Assembly: GCA_937139155.1 (NCBI GenBank)
Contig: CAKZPI010000029.1
Location: forward strand, 24,151 to 88,150
DNA: 64,000 nucleotides
Source: an uncultured Flavobacteriales bacterium
GTDB taxonomy: Bacteria > Bacteroidota > Bacteroidia > Flavobacteriales > JBLHRE01
Direction: 5' to 3'
The translations under genes and the position numbers were made by a program. How positions within the stretch are numbered: the stretch's first letter is position 1; each line of letters starts with the position of its first letter. The notes beneath the pieces are model-generated. The model had not been told where the DNA came from. It saw nothing but the letters and a program-made list of their open reading frames with translations, and did no database searches. Below are positions 24,633 to 34,335 of the stretch, piece by piece.

Positions 24633-25847
24633 ATGAGCTGTTCAAGCTGTTCGTCTGGTGGTGTTCCCAATGGATGCAAGAACAACGGAACCTGTGGTAC
24701 AGGGGGTTGCAATAAATTATCGGTTTTTGATTGGTTGGCAGATCTTCAGCTGCCCAGTGATCAAGAGCCCTTTGACTGCATAGAAGTTCGATTTAAGAAC
24801 GGAAGAAAAGAATTCTTTCGAGATGTAAATCAATTAAGACCTAGAGCGGGAGATACCGTTGCGGTGGAGGGAACACCCGGACATGATATAGGTATAGTGA
24901 GTTTAACCGGTGAATTGGTGCGTGTTCAAATGCGTAAAAAATCGGTTGACCACAATTCAGAGGCCATTCGGAAGTTATACAGAATGGCCAATCAATCGGA
25001 TATTGATAAATGGCAGGTAGCCCAAGAAAGGGAAACGCCTACCATGCACAGAACCCGTGAACTGGCCAAGAATTTAGGCCTGAAAATGAAAATCGGGGAT
25101 GTGGAATTTCAAGGTGACAACGGAAAAGCTACTTTTTACTATACGGCCGATGGACGGGTAGATTTTAGAGAGCTGATTCGGAAAATGGCCGAGGAGTTTA
25201 AAATTCGGGTGGAAATGCGCCAAATTGGGGCTAGGCAAGAGGCCGCTCGCATCGGGGGCATCGGGTCTTGTGGTAGAGAACTCTGCTGCTCCACCTGGCT
25301 TACTGACTTCAGGTCTGTGAATACCTCTGCAGCTAGATACCAACAGCTTTCCCTGAACCCGCAAAAATTAGCCGGCCAATGCGGAAAGCTGAAATGCTGC
25401 CTGAACTACGAACTTGATCAATACCTTGAAGCCCTTGATGAATTCCCCAAAACTGAAATTGACCTGCAAACCGATAAGGGCCCAGCACGATTTCAGAAAA
25501 TGGACATATTCAAGAAAAAGCTTTGGTATGCCTATCAAGAAAATCCAGGAACCTGGGTTGAGCTTCAAGTTGACCGGGTGAAAGAGGTCATTGAAATCAA
25601 TAAGGCCGGAAAAAAAGTGCCGGAACTGGAAGCCTTTGCCGAAGTCAAAGAGGTTGAAATTCAAGACGACTATGAGAATGTAGTGGGTCAGGATAGTTTG
25701 AACCGATTTGACCAAAAAAATCCCAGACCTAAACGCAAGAAATCAAGGCCTCAAAGTAAAAACCGCCCACCCAGAAATAAAAAGGGTGGATTCAAGGGAA
25801 AACGAAGAGGAAAACCGGGGAACAAACCAAATGAGAATAAAAGCTAA
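24633..25847 (+). CDS. PSP1 domain protein (RicT-like)
   Basis: A 404-residue protein. The ATG at 24633 gives the Cys-rich N-terminus typical of Bacteroidota members (CSSCSSGG, CKNNGTCGTGGC); the frame opens 48 bases earlier at a TTG that overlaps the predicted promoter. The central part is the PSP1 domain, with RMANQSDIDKW, GRVDFRELIRKMA, RQIGARQEAARIGGIGSCGRELCC and GQCGKLKCCLNYE, where four Cys may hold a metal or cluster. The tail (about the last 45 residues) is very basic and probably binds nucleic acid. The Bacillus homologue RicT works with RicA and RicF in RNA maturation; this role is not proven for Bacteroidota. The last 17 bases overlap gldH. Confidence 0.88.
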   Translation: MSCSSCSSGGVPNGCKNNGTCGTGGCNKLSVFDWLADLQLPSDQEPFDCIEVRFKNGRKEFFRDVNQLRPRAGDTVAVEGTPGHDIGIVSLTGELVRVQMRKKSVDHNSEAIRKLYRMANQSDIDKWQVAQERETPTMHRTRELAKNLGLKMKIGDVEFQGDNGKATFYYTADGRVDFRELIRKMAEEFKIRVEMRQIGARQEAARIGGIGSCGRELCCSTWLTDFRSVNTSAARYQQLSLNPQKLAGQCGKLKCCLNYELDQYLEALDEFPKTEIDLQTDKGPARFQKMDIFKKKLWYAYQENPGTWVELQVDRVKEVIEINKAGKKVPELEAFAEVKEVEIQDDYENVVGQDSLNRFDQKNPRPKRKKSRPQSKNRPPRNKKGGFKGKRRGKPGNKPNENKS

Positions 25848-26307
25848 CTTACTCCTTTTTAGCCTGGGCTTTATCCTGTTTGGCTGTTCTGAACCTCCTT
25901 ACTTTGAGGAGTATAAGTCGTTTGAGGCCCAGGTTTGGGCAGAAGATGAACCGGTTGAATTTGAGGTGATGGTTGAAGATACTACTGCCTTTTATGACCT
26001 AAACCTTCACCTTAGGCATGCGCATGATTATCCGTATCGGAATATGTATACCTTCATTACCTTGGTTTTTCCCAATCAGAAAACCATGCGTGATACCTTG
26101 AACATTTGGATGTCTGACCCAGCGGGAAGATGGTATGGGGAAGGTATAAGCTCTGTGAAAAACCTCGGAGTTAGGTATAAGGAAAAGGTTCAGTTCCCCC
26201 TTAAGGGAAAATATATATTTGAAGTGAAACAAGGTATGCGAGACGAATACCTCAAAGGCCTGGAAAACCTTGGTTTGGAAATTCGCAAATCTGAAATACC
26301 CGAATAA
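25831..26307 (+). CDS. gldH: Gliding motility lipoprotein GldH
   Basis: A 158-residue lipoprotein. The ATG at 25831 is chosen because it begins with a lipoprotein signal (MRIKANLLLFSLGFILFGC, lipobox Cys at residue 19); the longer frame from 25708 lies inside the upstream gene. The mature part has the GldH pattern: YNLNLHLRHAHDYPYRNMY-type strand (here FYDLNLHLRHAHDYPYRN), TLVFPN and a later YKEKVQFPLKGKYIFEVKQ. GldH is required for gliding and for the T9SS machinery in Flavobacterium. The order PSP1 gene, gldH, PBP1A is a conserved neighbourhood in this phylum, which supports the call. It overlaps the PSP1 gene by 17 bases and precedes PBP1A by 3 bases. Confidence 0.87.
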   Translation: MRIKANLLLFSLGFILFGCSEPPYFEEYKSFEAQVWAEDEPVEFEVMVEDTTAFYDLNLHLRHAHDYPYRNMYTFITLVFPNQKTMRDTLNIWMSDPAGRWYGEGISSVKNLGVRYKEKVQFPLKGKYIFEVKQGMRDEYLKGLENLGLEIRKSEIPE

Positions 26308-26310
26308 ACT

Positions 26311-28557
26311 ATGGCAAAGAAAAACCACCGCGGATTCTGGAAAGCAATCCTCCTTCTTTGGGCCTTAGGAATGGTTCCTGTCTTGGTTATTGGTGGCTGT
26401 GTTTTTGCGGCATCCATGGGCTGGTTCGGAGCCTTGCCCACCTTCGAGGAGCTTGAAAACCCAGAGACCTACTTAGCTTCTGAAATCATTTCTTCAGACA
26501 ATGAAATCATTGGAACCTATTTCCTTGAAAATAGATCGCAGGTTAGTTACGATGATCTATCTCCAATTTTAGTGGAAGCCCTAGTAGCTACCGAAGATGA
26601 ACGGTTTTGGGATCATAGCGGAATCGACTTCAAGTCTTTTGCCCGGGTTGCCAAGGGTGTCTTAAGTGGAGACCAAAGCAAGGGGGGGGGATCAACCATT
26701 ACCCAACAGCTGGCCAAAATGCTCTTTACCGAAACCCCGAAGAATAAACTAGATCGGGTTCGACAGAAGTTCAAAGAGTGGGTAATCGCCGTTCGACTTG
26801 AAAGGCAGTACACCAAGGAAGAGATCTTGGCCATGTACCTTAATCGATTTGACTTCCTTAACCTAGCCGTAGGTATTAAATCTGCTTCTAGAATTTACTT
26901 TGATACCCGGCCTAGTGAGCTCAATATTGAGCAATCGGCCATGTTGGTGGGAATGGCTAAAAACCCAGCCCTGTACAATCCCCTCCGCAGAGACTCCCTA
27001 ACCCGTACCCGTAGAAATGTGGTTTTCTTGCAAATGGTTCGAAATGGAAAAATTACCGAGGAAGAAAAAGACTCACTTCGGGAACTGCCCCTGGGCTTAG
27101 ACTTTCAAAGAACCAGCCACAATACCGGCCTTGCCCCCTATTTCCGCGAGCATATTCGGCAAAACTTTATGCCTGCTTGGCTTGAACAGAATAAGAAACC
27201 CGACGGATCTTCTTACAATTTATACACGGATGGCCTGAAGATTTATACCACCATCAATTCTAAAATGCAGGCGGGTGCCGAAGAGGCAGTAAACCGCCAT
27301 ATGAAAGAGCTTCAAGCGGCCTTTTTTGAACATTGGGAAGGACGAAAACTCGCTCCTTTTTGGAGGGTGAATGAAACAGAGGTTGAGGAGATCATGGACC
27401 AAGCCAAAAAACGGTCTGATCGGTATCGGAAAATGAAATTGGCCGGAAAAAGTCAAGACTCAATTGAGTTTGCCTTCAACAAACCCGTACCCATGCAAGT
27501 CTTCTCTTGGAATGGTGAAATTGATACGGTCATGAGTCCTATGGACAGCATTTGGTACTATAAATTCTACCTAAGAGCCGGACTGATGAGCATGAACCCA
27601 AGAACAGGGTTTGTAAATGCTTGGGTGGGAGGAATTGACCATAGCCATTTTAAATTTGACCAAGTTTACACGGCTAAAAGACAGGTAGGTTCAACTTTTA
27701 AGCCCTTTGTTTATGCAACCGCCATTGATCAAGGTTACAGTCCTTGCTACGAGGTGCCTAATGTTCAGGTTCGGTTTGATAAAGATGTTTGGGGCTTGCC
27801 CAAAGACTGGGTACCGAAAAATTCAAACGATGAATACGGAGGGATTATGACCCTAAGACAAGGTCTTGCCGGATCGGTAAATACCATTACGGCTCATTTG
27901 ATGAAAAAGGTAGGTCCCAAGAACGTGAAAGCCATGGCAACCAACCTTGGTCTTGATCCCGACGGAATTCCAGAGGTGCCAAGTATAGCCTTAGGAACAC
28001 CCGATGTATCCGTTTATGAAATGGTAGCGGCCTATTGCGCATTTGCCAATAAAGGATTTTATACAGATCCCATTTTGGTAACCCGCATTGAAGATAAAAA
28101 CGGGGTGGTTTTGTATGAATATGTGCCCAATTCAAGAGAGGTATTAAGCGAGGAAACAGCCTATGTAATGCTGAAAATCTTGGAGGGAGTAAACGAACGC
28201 GGAGGTTCGGGCTCTCGGCTTAGATGGTATTATGGGTTTGACAATCCCATTGCCGGTAAAACCGGAACAACCCAGAACAATTCAGATGGTTGGTATATGG
28301 GAATTGTGCCCCAAATGGTTACCGGAGTTTGGGTTGGATGCGAGGATCGATCGGCTCACTTTAGGTCAACCCGCCTTGGCCAAGGAGCGAATATGGCCCT
28401 TCCCATTTTCGCGCATTACCTTGGAAATGTATACAAAACCCCTAGCTTGGGCTACCAAATAGACCTTGATTTTCAAAAACCAGCCTCCGGTCTAAAAGTT
28501 GAAATTGACTGCGACCGGTACCAAAGGCAAAATAATTTGATTACACCTGACTTTTAA
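26311..28557 (+). CDS. Bifunctional penicillin-binding protein 1A
   Basis: A 748-residue class A PBP that polymerises and crosslinks peptidoglycan in the periplasm. One membrane helix lies at residues about 11-32. The GT51 glycosyltransferase domain has catalytic E95 in ATEDERFWDHSGID and GGGSTITQQLAK. The transpeptidase has all three motifs: S461-T-F-K464 (GSTFKPF), S522-V-N524 and K650-T-G-T653. Length is normal for the family. It starts 3 bases after gldH. The 9-base gap to the CoA-transferase genes, in the same orientation, may allow read-through, although the functions are unrelated. Confidence 0.95.
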   Translation: MAKKNHRGFWKAILLLWALGMVPVLVIGGCVFAASMGWFGALPTFEELENPETYLASEIISSDNEIIGTYFLENRSQVSYDDLSPILVEALVATEDERFWDHSGIDFKSFARVAKGVLSGDQSKGGGSTITQQLAKMLFTETPKNKLDRVRQKFKEWVIAVRLERQYTKEEILAMYLNRFDFLNLAVGIKSASRIYFDTRPSELNIEQSAMLVGMAKNPALYNPLRRDSLTRTRRNVVFLQMVRNGKITEEEKDSLRELPLGLDFQRTSHNTGLAPYFREHIRQNFMPAWLEQNKKPDGSSYNLYTDGLKIYTTINSKMQAGAEEAVNRHMKELQAAFFEHWEGRKLAPFWRVNETEVEEIMDQAKKRSDRYRKMKLAGKSQDSIEFAFNKPVPMQVFSWNGEIDTVMSPMDSIWYYKFYLRAGLMSMNPRTGFVNAWVGGIDHSHFKFDQVYTAKRQVGSTFKPFVYATAIDQGYSPCYEVPNVQVRFDKDVWGLPKDWVPKNSNDEYGGIMTLRQGLAGSVNTITAHLMKKVGPKNVKAMATNLGLDPDGIPEVPSIALGTPDVSVYEMVAAYCAFANKGFYTDPILVTRIEDKNGVVLYEYVPNSREVLSEETAYVMLKILEGVNERGGSGSRLRWYYGFDNPIAGKTGTTQNNSDGWYMGIVPQMVTGVWVGCEDRSAHFRSTRLGQGANMALPIFAHYLGNVYKTPSLGYQIDLDFQKPASGLKVEIDCDRYQRQNNLITPDF

Positions 28558-28566
28558 GCTTACCCT

Positions 28567-29268
28567 ATGATTCGAAAAGTTGTTAAAAACGCCCAAGAAG
28601 GGATAGAAGGAGTAAAAGACAATATGACCTTCATGCTTGGAGGCTTTGGACTTTGTGGAATTCCAGAAAATAGCATTGCTGCCCTAGCGGCCTCCGGTAT
28701 AAAAGGTTTAACCTGCATCTCGAATAATGCTGGGGTTGATGATTTCGGTCTCGGCCTCTTATTGAAAACTCGACAAATCAAGAAAATGATTTCCTCTTAC
28801 GTAGGCGAGAATGCCGAGTTTGAGCGTCAGATGCTGAGTGGAGAACTTGAAGTGGATCTCATTCCACAAGGCTCATTGGCAGAAAGGTGCCGTGCGGGAG
28901 GTGTTGGAATTCCGGCATTTTATACCCCAGCTGGTTACGGAACCGAAGTAGCCGAGGGAAAGGAGGTAAGATGGTTCGATGGGAAGCCCCATATTTTAGA
29001 ATCGGCCCTCACAGCCGACTTTGCCTTTGTGAAAGCATGGAAAGGGGATGAGGCTGGAAACCTTATTTTTAAAGGCACCGCCCGAAATTTCAATCCTATG
29101 ATGGCCATGGCTGGAAAAATCACAGTTGCTGAGGTTGAAGAACTCCTTCCGGCAGGTAGCCTAGACCCCAATGACGTACACGTCTCCGGAATTTTCGTTC
29201 AACGAATTTTCCAAGGCGTAGATTATGAAAAGCGCATTGAACAAAGAACCCTTCGTACCACCTCTTAA
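28567..29268 (+). CDS. scoA: 3-oxoacid CoA-transferase subunit A
   Basis: A 233-residue subunit of a succinyl-CoA:3-ketoacid (acetoacetate) CoA-transferase, which moves CoA between succinyl-CoA and acetoacetate in ketone-body and short-chain acid metabolism. The N-terminal [14 protein letters not shown] (CoA-binding glycine loop) and [28 protein letters not shown] and [11 protein letters not shown] are conserved blocks of subunit A. The catalytic Glu is in the B subunit directly downstream (9-base gap). The split A/B form is the usual bacterial arrangement. Ser-, Gly- and Thr-rich loops are intact and length is normal. Confidence 0.93.
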   Translation: MIRKVVKNAQEGIEGVKDNMTFMLGGFGLCGIPENSIAALAASGIKGLTCISNNAGVDDFGLGLLLKTRQIKKMISSYVGENAEFERQMLSGELEVDLIPQGSLAERCRAGGVGIPAFYTPAGYGTEVAEGKEVRWFDGKPHILESALTADFAFVKAWKGDEAGNLIFKGTARNFNPMMAMAGKITVAEVEELLPAGSLDPNDVHVSGIFVQRIFQGVDYEKRIEQRTLRTTS

Positions 29269-29277
29269 TTTGAAATT

Positions 29278-29940
29278 ATGGCTTTAGATAAAAACGGAAT
29301 TGCAAAAAGAATTGCCCAAGAGCTTGAAGATGGATTTTATGTTAACCTCGGAATTGGTATTCCTACCCTTGTTGCCAATTACATTCCGAAGGGAATCAGC
29401 GTTGAATTCCAATCTGAGAATGGAATCATTGGTATGGGCCCATTCCCTACAGAGGCAGAACTTGACCCTGACCTAATCAACGCCGGGAAACAGACCATTA
29501 CCGCCCTTCCAGGCGCCTCTTTCTTTGATTCAGCAACCAGCTTTGGTATGATTCGCGGACAACATGTTCAGCTTACTGTATTGGGAGCCATGGAGGTTTC
29601 AGATACAGGAGACATTGCCAACTGGAAGATTCCAGGCAAAATGGTAAAAGGTATGGGAGGTGCCATGGACTTGGTGGCTTCCGCCGAAAACATCATCGTA
29701 GCCATGATGCATACCAATAAGGCTGGAGAGTCAAAGCTTCTTCCTGCTTGTACTCTACCTTTGACAGGGGTGGGCTGCGTAAAGAAAATAGTTACCAATT
29801 TAGCCGTTCTTGACGTTACCGATAAAGGCTTTAAGCTTAGAGAACGCGCACCGGGGGTTAGTGTGGATGAAATCAAGGCCGCTACAGCGGGAAGGTTAAT
29901 CGTTGAAGGGGAAATCCCGGAAATGAAAATTGATTCGTGA
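29278..29940 (+). CDS. scoB: 3-oxoacid CoA-transferase subunit B
   Basis: A 220-residue catalytic subunit. [13 protein letters not shown] and [14 protein letters not shown] are present; E47 in SENG is the residue that forms the glutamyl-CoA thioester. [25 protein letters not shown] and [11 protein letters not shown] are further family blocks. With the A subunit it forms the heterotetramer that activates acetoacetate. Its stop codon overlaps the GTG start of the glycerophosphodiesterase gene (GTGA), so the three genes are probably one transcript. Confidence 0.94.
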   Translation: MALDKNGIAKRIAQELEDGFYVNLGIGIPTLVANYIPKGISVEFQSENGIIGMGPFPTEAELDPDLINAGKQTITALPGASFFDSATSFGMIRGQHVQLTVLGAMEVSDTGDIANWKIPGKMVKGMGGAMDLVASAENIIVAMMHTNKAGESKLLPACTLPLTGVGCVKKIVTNLAVLDVTDKGFKLRERAPGVSVDEIKAATAGRLIVEGEIPEMKIDS

Positions 29941-30725
29941 AATCCTATCTTTTCCTCTTACCCCTTCTGCTCTTTGCCTGCCAAAAACCAAAGCCCGTTG
30001 ACACGGAATTGAAAGTTTTAGGCCATCGAGGAGGGGGTATTCAGTACGGATTCATTGAGAATACACCCGAATCTGCTCAGTTTGGCTTGACCCATTCCGA
30101 GGGAATTGAGATTGACCTTCGTTTAAGCCTAGACGGAAAGTGGATGGTTTGGCATGATGATGTATTGATCAACGCCCAAAAAGACTCCTTCCGCATTAGC
30201 GAAACAAAGGCCGAAAACATTCTTGGGAAAACATTTTGGTCGGGGGATAGCTTGGTTCAAATTCTTAGCCTTGACCAGTTTTTAAACCAAGTCCCCCTAG
30301 AAGGAAAAACCATATCGCTCGACGTGAAATGGTGGGGTAGAAGACCCAATACTTGGTATACAGACGAAGATATTGAAATTGGAATTCAGAACTTGGAAAC
30401 CCTGCTCCCATCTCATTCAGCCAATTTTCTTTTGGAGATTGATCATAGGAAGTTTCATGAAAAACTGGAAGGAAAAATTCCTGGATTAAAAAGGTACTTC
30501 ATTGAGTTTTCCAACCTCGAAGCAGGGCTGAAAAGAGTAAAGGACTGGGGGCTAGATGGCCTATCTGTGAATTATATGGCCCAAGGAATTTCAAAAAAAG
30601 CCATTGAAAAAGCCAATCAAGAAGGCATTGAAATTATGCTCTGGACCCCCAAGGATTCACTCAGCCTAGAAGAGGTAATTAACTTGTCTCCCAATTACAT
30701 CCAAACCGATTATTTCTTTCAATAA
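29937..30725 (+). CDS. Glycerophosphodiester phosphodiesterase-family lipoprotein
   Basis: A 262-residue lipoprotein that starts with GTG and overlaps the CoA-transferase stop (GTGA). The signal is [15 protein letters not shown], lipobox C15. The GDPD catalytic set is present: H30-R31 in LGHRGGG, E41-N-T in ENTPES, E58 and D60 in IEIDLRLS, and H73 in WHDD. The later part has a shortened barrel and ends [12 protein letters not shown], the usual closing motif (I-x-T-D). It would hydrolyse glycerophosphodiesters in the periplasm or at the surface. It is convergent with the LTA-synthase-like gene, overlapping by 7 bases. Substrate preference cannot be told. Confidence 0.87.
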   Translation: MKSYLFLLPLLLFACQKPKPVDTELKVLGHRGGGIQYGFIENTPESAQFGLTHSEGIEIDLRLSLDGKWMVWHDDVLINAQKDSFRISETKAENILGKTFWSGDSLVQILSLDQFLNQVPLEGKTISLDVKWWGRRPNTWYTDEDIEIGIQNLETLLPSHSANFLLEIDHRKFHEKLEGKIPGLKRYFIEFSNLEAGLKRVKDWGLDGLSVNYMAQGISKKAIEKANQEGIEIMLWTPKDSLSLEEVINLSPNYIQTDYFFQ

Positions 30726-32668
30726 ACCTCCTCAGGAAGAAGCCGGTTTTGCCGATTCACATACTGGTATACCAGGTCTAAGGCCTCCATTTCCTTTTTT
30801 AAGCTTTCAAGCAGTATCGGGTTTGCATCCAATGAGAAACTCCCGTCTTGGCGCAATCGGTATAGGCTTCCCATTAGGTATACATAACGGTCTTTCATAA
30901 AGCCAACCAACACCCCATTCTCATTTACAATACTACCCTGGTTTCGGGCCCTAAAGGCTTGGCTGGTATCAATATCATTGCCTAAAAAAGATGCTTTTTC
31001 AGGAAATTCAGCCTGCCCCCATTCATCCAGCAACCTCAAGAGGGCAAGCCCTAAATCTCGATGGGTATTAACACCTAGAAAGGTTTTGGGCTCTTTGATC
31101 AAGGGTGAATAAATCACACCCCGAACCGCATGCTCTTCAAACTTAATATTGGGCAAGCCGATCAAATGGTGATCTCCGGTGAACAAGAAGATGGTATTTT
31201 CAAAATCCGGTCGCTTCTTCCATTCCTCAATGAGTTTTTTGATTTGTAAATCAGCATAAAGAGTTGTGCTCAGCCCTGATTTATAGTTTTCGTAAATCTC
31301 TAATTGGCTTGAATCAATGCCTAAGACATTCAGCCTTTCTTGGAAAATCGAATCTTTTGGGAAACCCTCTGGTAAGAGGAAAGGACTATGGTTGGTAAGG
31401 GTTAGAAGTACATCGAGTTTTGGTTTGGAGTTCAGATTAAGCTCACTGGCGTAGTACTTCATCAAATCCTCGTCTGAAGCCCCCCAATTGCCAAGTTTCG
31501 GAAGGCTATCGTAGATCTGAGTATAGGAAAACCCAGCTCGGTCCAGAAATCCATTCATCCGGTCAAAGCCCATCCATCCGGCATAGTAAAACCTTTTATC
31601 ATGATCTGGAAGAAAGTCTGCAATGGTTTGAAATTTGGGCATTTTATCTGCGCCATGCATAAAGGGTTGGTTTTCCCCTTCAGGGAGCGAACCTAAAAGA
31701 TTGGGTAAAATTCCAAAGGTTCGGTTTCCACCGCTGTACAAATTCCCCAATTCAATTCCCTCCTTGGCCAAAGAATCTAAGTAGGGGGTAAAAGACCCGT
31801 AGGATGCAAAGGGCCCTGAAACCGACTTCCCAAAACCCTCAAGGCAAACAATGACCAGGTTCACCTTTTGACTGGGGGTGTTAAAAAAGGGAGCCAAGCT
31901 TGAGCCATCCTTTGTTTTCCGGTAAAAGGGATATTTTAAGGAGCCAAGAGGGCGATCCTGATACTGGGCCCAGGTTTTCACCCCTGATTCAAACTCATTG
32001 GGAAGGATTTCTTCTTTTTCAATCAATTCCTTTTGAATGGTGTTTAGGAAATAACTGAGTTTATGGGTGATGATTTCTTGTTTAACCTCTTCTTGAAAAT
32101 GAACTTTGGGCAGTCGGAAGGCCCCAGCTTGAATCCAAATCAAGACTCCGAAAACCACAAAAGGCCATGAACCCATTGCCGGTCGTCCCTTCCGTTTAAG
32201 CCATCTAAAGTATAAGAAGGCCAGGGCCAGAGAGAAGATCACCCAAGAAATCCGCCAAAAGCTAATTTTGTCATTTTCAGACTCCATCACATGTAGAATT
32301 TCGTCCAGGCTCATTCTTAGAACCCCAAAATCAAGCAAGAGAAAAGAGGTTAGAAAGTATTCTACGAAAATCAGTCCGAGGACAAAGAAAAGAACCAATA
32401 AGCTTCCAAAAATCCACCTTCCAGCAGTCTTAGACAAAAGCCTAATAAGGATGAAAGGAATAGACAATAGGGCCGATAACTGGCAGGAGAAAATAAGTAC
32501 CGACCAGAGGGTCCAGCCAATTAAACTAGGTTCAAAAACGTCTTTAGAGTGAATGAGAAAGAGGCTAGAAAGCTCATAGACTGAAACCAATAAACAAGAA
32601 ACGAGCAAGGGTAAAACAAATCGGCCGTAGGCAATGTCATAATCGGCCATAGACTTTAAAAACTTCAT
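30719..32668 (-). CDS. LTA synthase/sulfatase-family membrane phosphotransferase
   Basis: A 649-residue protein with about five N-terminal membrane helices (to about residue 185) and a periplasmic alkaline-phosphatase-superfamily domain. Motifs follow LtaS/OpgB-type enzymes: metal ligand E277 (VIVCLEGFGKS), nucleophile T317 in SGGNRTFG, and FTGDHHLIGLPN with D/H metal ligands near residue 500. Gram-positive LtaS moves glycerol-phosphate from phosphatidylglycerol. In Gram-negative bacteria related enzymes decorate glycans or lipids with phosphoglycerol or phosphoethanolamine. The product here is unknown. The facing GDPD lipoprotein could process the same type of bond. It overlaps the ABC gene by 4 bases and so is the end of that operon. 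Confidence 0.87.
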   Translation of the reverse strand: MKFLKSMADYDIAYGRFVLPLLVSCLLVSVYELSSLFLIHSKDVFEPSLIGWTLWSVLIFSCQLSALLSIPFILIRLLSKTAGRWIFGSLLVLFFVLGLIFVEYFLTSFLLLDFGVLRMSLDEILHVMESENDKISFWRISWVIFSLALAFLYFRWLKRKGRPAMGSWPFVVFGVLIWIQAGAFRLPKVHFQEEVKQEIITHKLSYFLNTIQKELIEKEEILPNEFESGVKTWAQYQDRPLGSLKYPFYRKTKDGSSLAPFFNTPSQKVNLVIVCLEGFGKSVSGPFASYGSFTPYLDSLAKEGIELGNLYSGGNRTFGILPNLLGSLPEGENQPFMHGADKMPKFQTIADFLPDHDKRFYYAGWMGFDRMNGFLDRAGFSYTQIYDSLPKLGNWGASDEDLMKYYASELNLNSKPKLDVLLTLTNHSPFLLPEGFPKDSIFQERLNVLGIDSSQLEIYENYKSGLSTTLYADLQIKKLIEEWKKRPDFENTIFLFTGDHHLIGLPNIKFEEHAVRGVIYSPLIKEPKTFLGVNTHRDLGLALLRLLDEWGQAEFPEKASFLGNDIDTSQAFRARNQGSIVNENGVLVGFMKDRYVYLMGSLYRLRQDGSFSLDANPILLESLKKEMEALDLVYQYVNRQNRLLPEEVY

Positions 32669-34332
32669 AAACTTCCCGATTTAGGTACTGCTTCAATTAG
32701 TTTCTTGGTATAGGCAGATTGAGGGTTTTTATAAATATCTTCTGCCAACCCGAACTCTTCAATCTTGCCCTTATTCATAACCATTAAACGGTCTGACATG
32801 TATTTTACTACACTTAGGTCATGCGAGATAAAAATATAGGTTAGCTGAAACTCTTCTTTGAGTTGATTTAATAGATTCAAAACCTGGGCTTGTACCGAAA
32901 CGTCTAAGGCTGAAACAGATTCATCACAAATGATGCATTTGGGCTCTACGGCCAAAGCTCTGGCAATGCCCACCCTTTGTCTTTGTCCGCCCGAAAGTTC
33001 GTGAGGGTATCTATTGAAATAGCTTTCATCAAGGCCAACCTTTTTCAATAGCTCTTCGGTTTTAGCTTTTCTTTCTTTGGCAGGATGAATCTTATGCACT
33101 TCCATGGGTTCTTGAATGGCTTTGCCGATGGTCATTCTCGGATTAAGCGATGCATAAGGGTCTTGAAAGATCAATTGAATGTCTTTCCGCACCTTCCTCA
33201 TTTCCCTGGCGGAAAGCTCAAGCAAGTCTTTGCCTTGAAAAAGAACCTTGCCTCCATGGGCTTCCTGCAAGCGAATGATGGTTCTGCCTAAGCTACTTTT
33301 CCCGCAACCAGACTCCCCAACCAGCCCCAGGGTTTCTCCTTTTCGTACGGAAAAGCTTACTTGGTCAACGGCTTTTAACCAAGCAATGGGTTTCCCGAAG
33401 AAATTTCGTTTTAGCGGATACCAAGAGCTTAGATTTTCCACCCTTAGGATGTCCTCCTCCAATGTGTTTTGTGGGGTGAAAGCTTGGCTAGAAACTTCTT
33501 TCCCTTCCAAGAAATAATCAATGGTGAGAAGAGGTCCCTTCGGAGTGTCAAGGTCGGGTCTGCAGGCAAGAAGGCCTTTGGTGTATGGATGGGAGGCCTT
33601 GGTGAAAATCTCTGTAGAGGAGCCATATTCAACCAAATCTCCGCGGTACATGACGGCAAGGTCATCTGCAATTTCCCCCACGAGGTTTAAATCGTGTGAA
33701 ATAAAAATCATGCCCATATCAACCTCTTGTTGAAGGTCTTTTAAGAGCTGTATGATTTCTTTTTGAACGGTTACATCAAGGGCTGTGGTAGGTTCGTCGG
33801 CAATTAGGAGGTCTGGTTTGCAAGAAAGGGCCATGGCAATCATAACCCGCTGTTTTTGTCCCCCTGAAATCTCATGTGGGTACCGTTGGTAAATCTCTTC
33901 AGGGTTTGGAAGTTTAACCTGATTGAACAATTCAATCACCCTTGATTTTATTTGTTTCGCCGGGCAAATTTTATGGATTTTCAGAGCTTCGGCAACCTGA
34001 TGACCCACAGTATAGACTGGGTTCAAGGAGGTCATGGGCTCTTGAAAAATCATGGCAATTTTTCGTCCTCTGATTTTTTGCATTTCCTTTTCAGAGGAAA
34101 GGAGTAGGTTTTTTGAACCAGACTCGGTTTTTAACCAAGCTTCTCCTTGAATTATGGCCCGATCGTCAAGAAGTTGCATGAGGGCTAAAGAGCTCACCGA
34201 TTTCCCTGAGCCTGACTCCCCCACAATTCCAAGGCATTTACCTTTTTCAAGGCTTAAGGTCAGGTTTTTTACGGCCTGAATGGGCCCATTCTCGCCGGGG
34301 AAGCTTATGCTTAAATTCTTGATTTCTAGCAT
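32665..34332 (-). CDS. Fused two-domain peptide ABC transporter ATPase (DppD-DppF type)
   Basis: A 555-residue protein with two complete ABC ATPase domains. Domain 1 (residues 1-about 265) has Walker A GESGSGKS, signature SGGQKQRVM and Walker B LLIADEP. Domain 2 (about 285-555) has [18 protein letters not shown] and CIICDES (Ser after the Walker B Asp-Glu). H-loops are seen in ISHDLNLV and ISHDLSVV. This is the peptide/nickel (Opp/Dpp) type, here in one chain as in YejF and GsiA. No permease or binding-protein gene is adjacent, so the partners are elsewhere. It lies 3 bases after the aldehyde dehydrogenase stop, so all four minus-strand genes 36569-30719 could be one transcript. Confidence 0.92.
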   Translation of the reverse strand: MLEIKNLSISFPGENGPIQAVKNLTLSLEKGKCLGIVGESGSGKSVSSLALMQLLDDRAIIQGEAWLKTESGSKNLLLSSEKEMQKIRGRKIAMIFQEPMTSLNPVYTVGHQVAEALKIHKICPAKQIKSRVIELFNQVKLPNPEEIYQRYPHEISGGQKQRVMIAMALSCKPDLLIADEPTTALDVTVQKEIIQLLKDLQQEVDMGMIFISHDLNLVGEIADDLAVMYRGDLVEYGSSTEIFTKASHPYTKGLLACRPDLDTPKGPLLTIDYFLEGKEVSSQAFTPQNTLEEDILRVENLSSWYPLKRNFFGKPIAWLKAVDQVSFSVRKGETLGLVGESGCGKSSLGRTIIRLQEAHGGKVLFQGKDLLELSAREMRKVRKDIQLIFQDPYASLNPRMTIGKAIQEPMEVHKIHPAKERKAKTEELLKKVGLDESYFNRYPHELSGGQRQRVGIARALAVEPKCIICDESVSALDVSVQAQVLNLLNQLKEEFQLTYIFISHDLSVVKYMSDRLMVMNKGKIEEFGLAEDIYKNPQSAYTKKLIEAVPKSGSL

Positions 34333-34335
34333 CGG

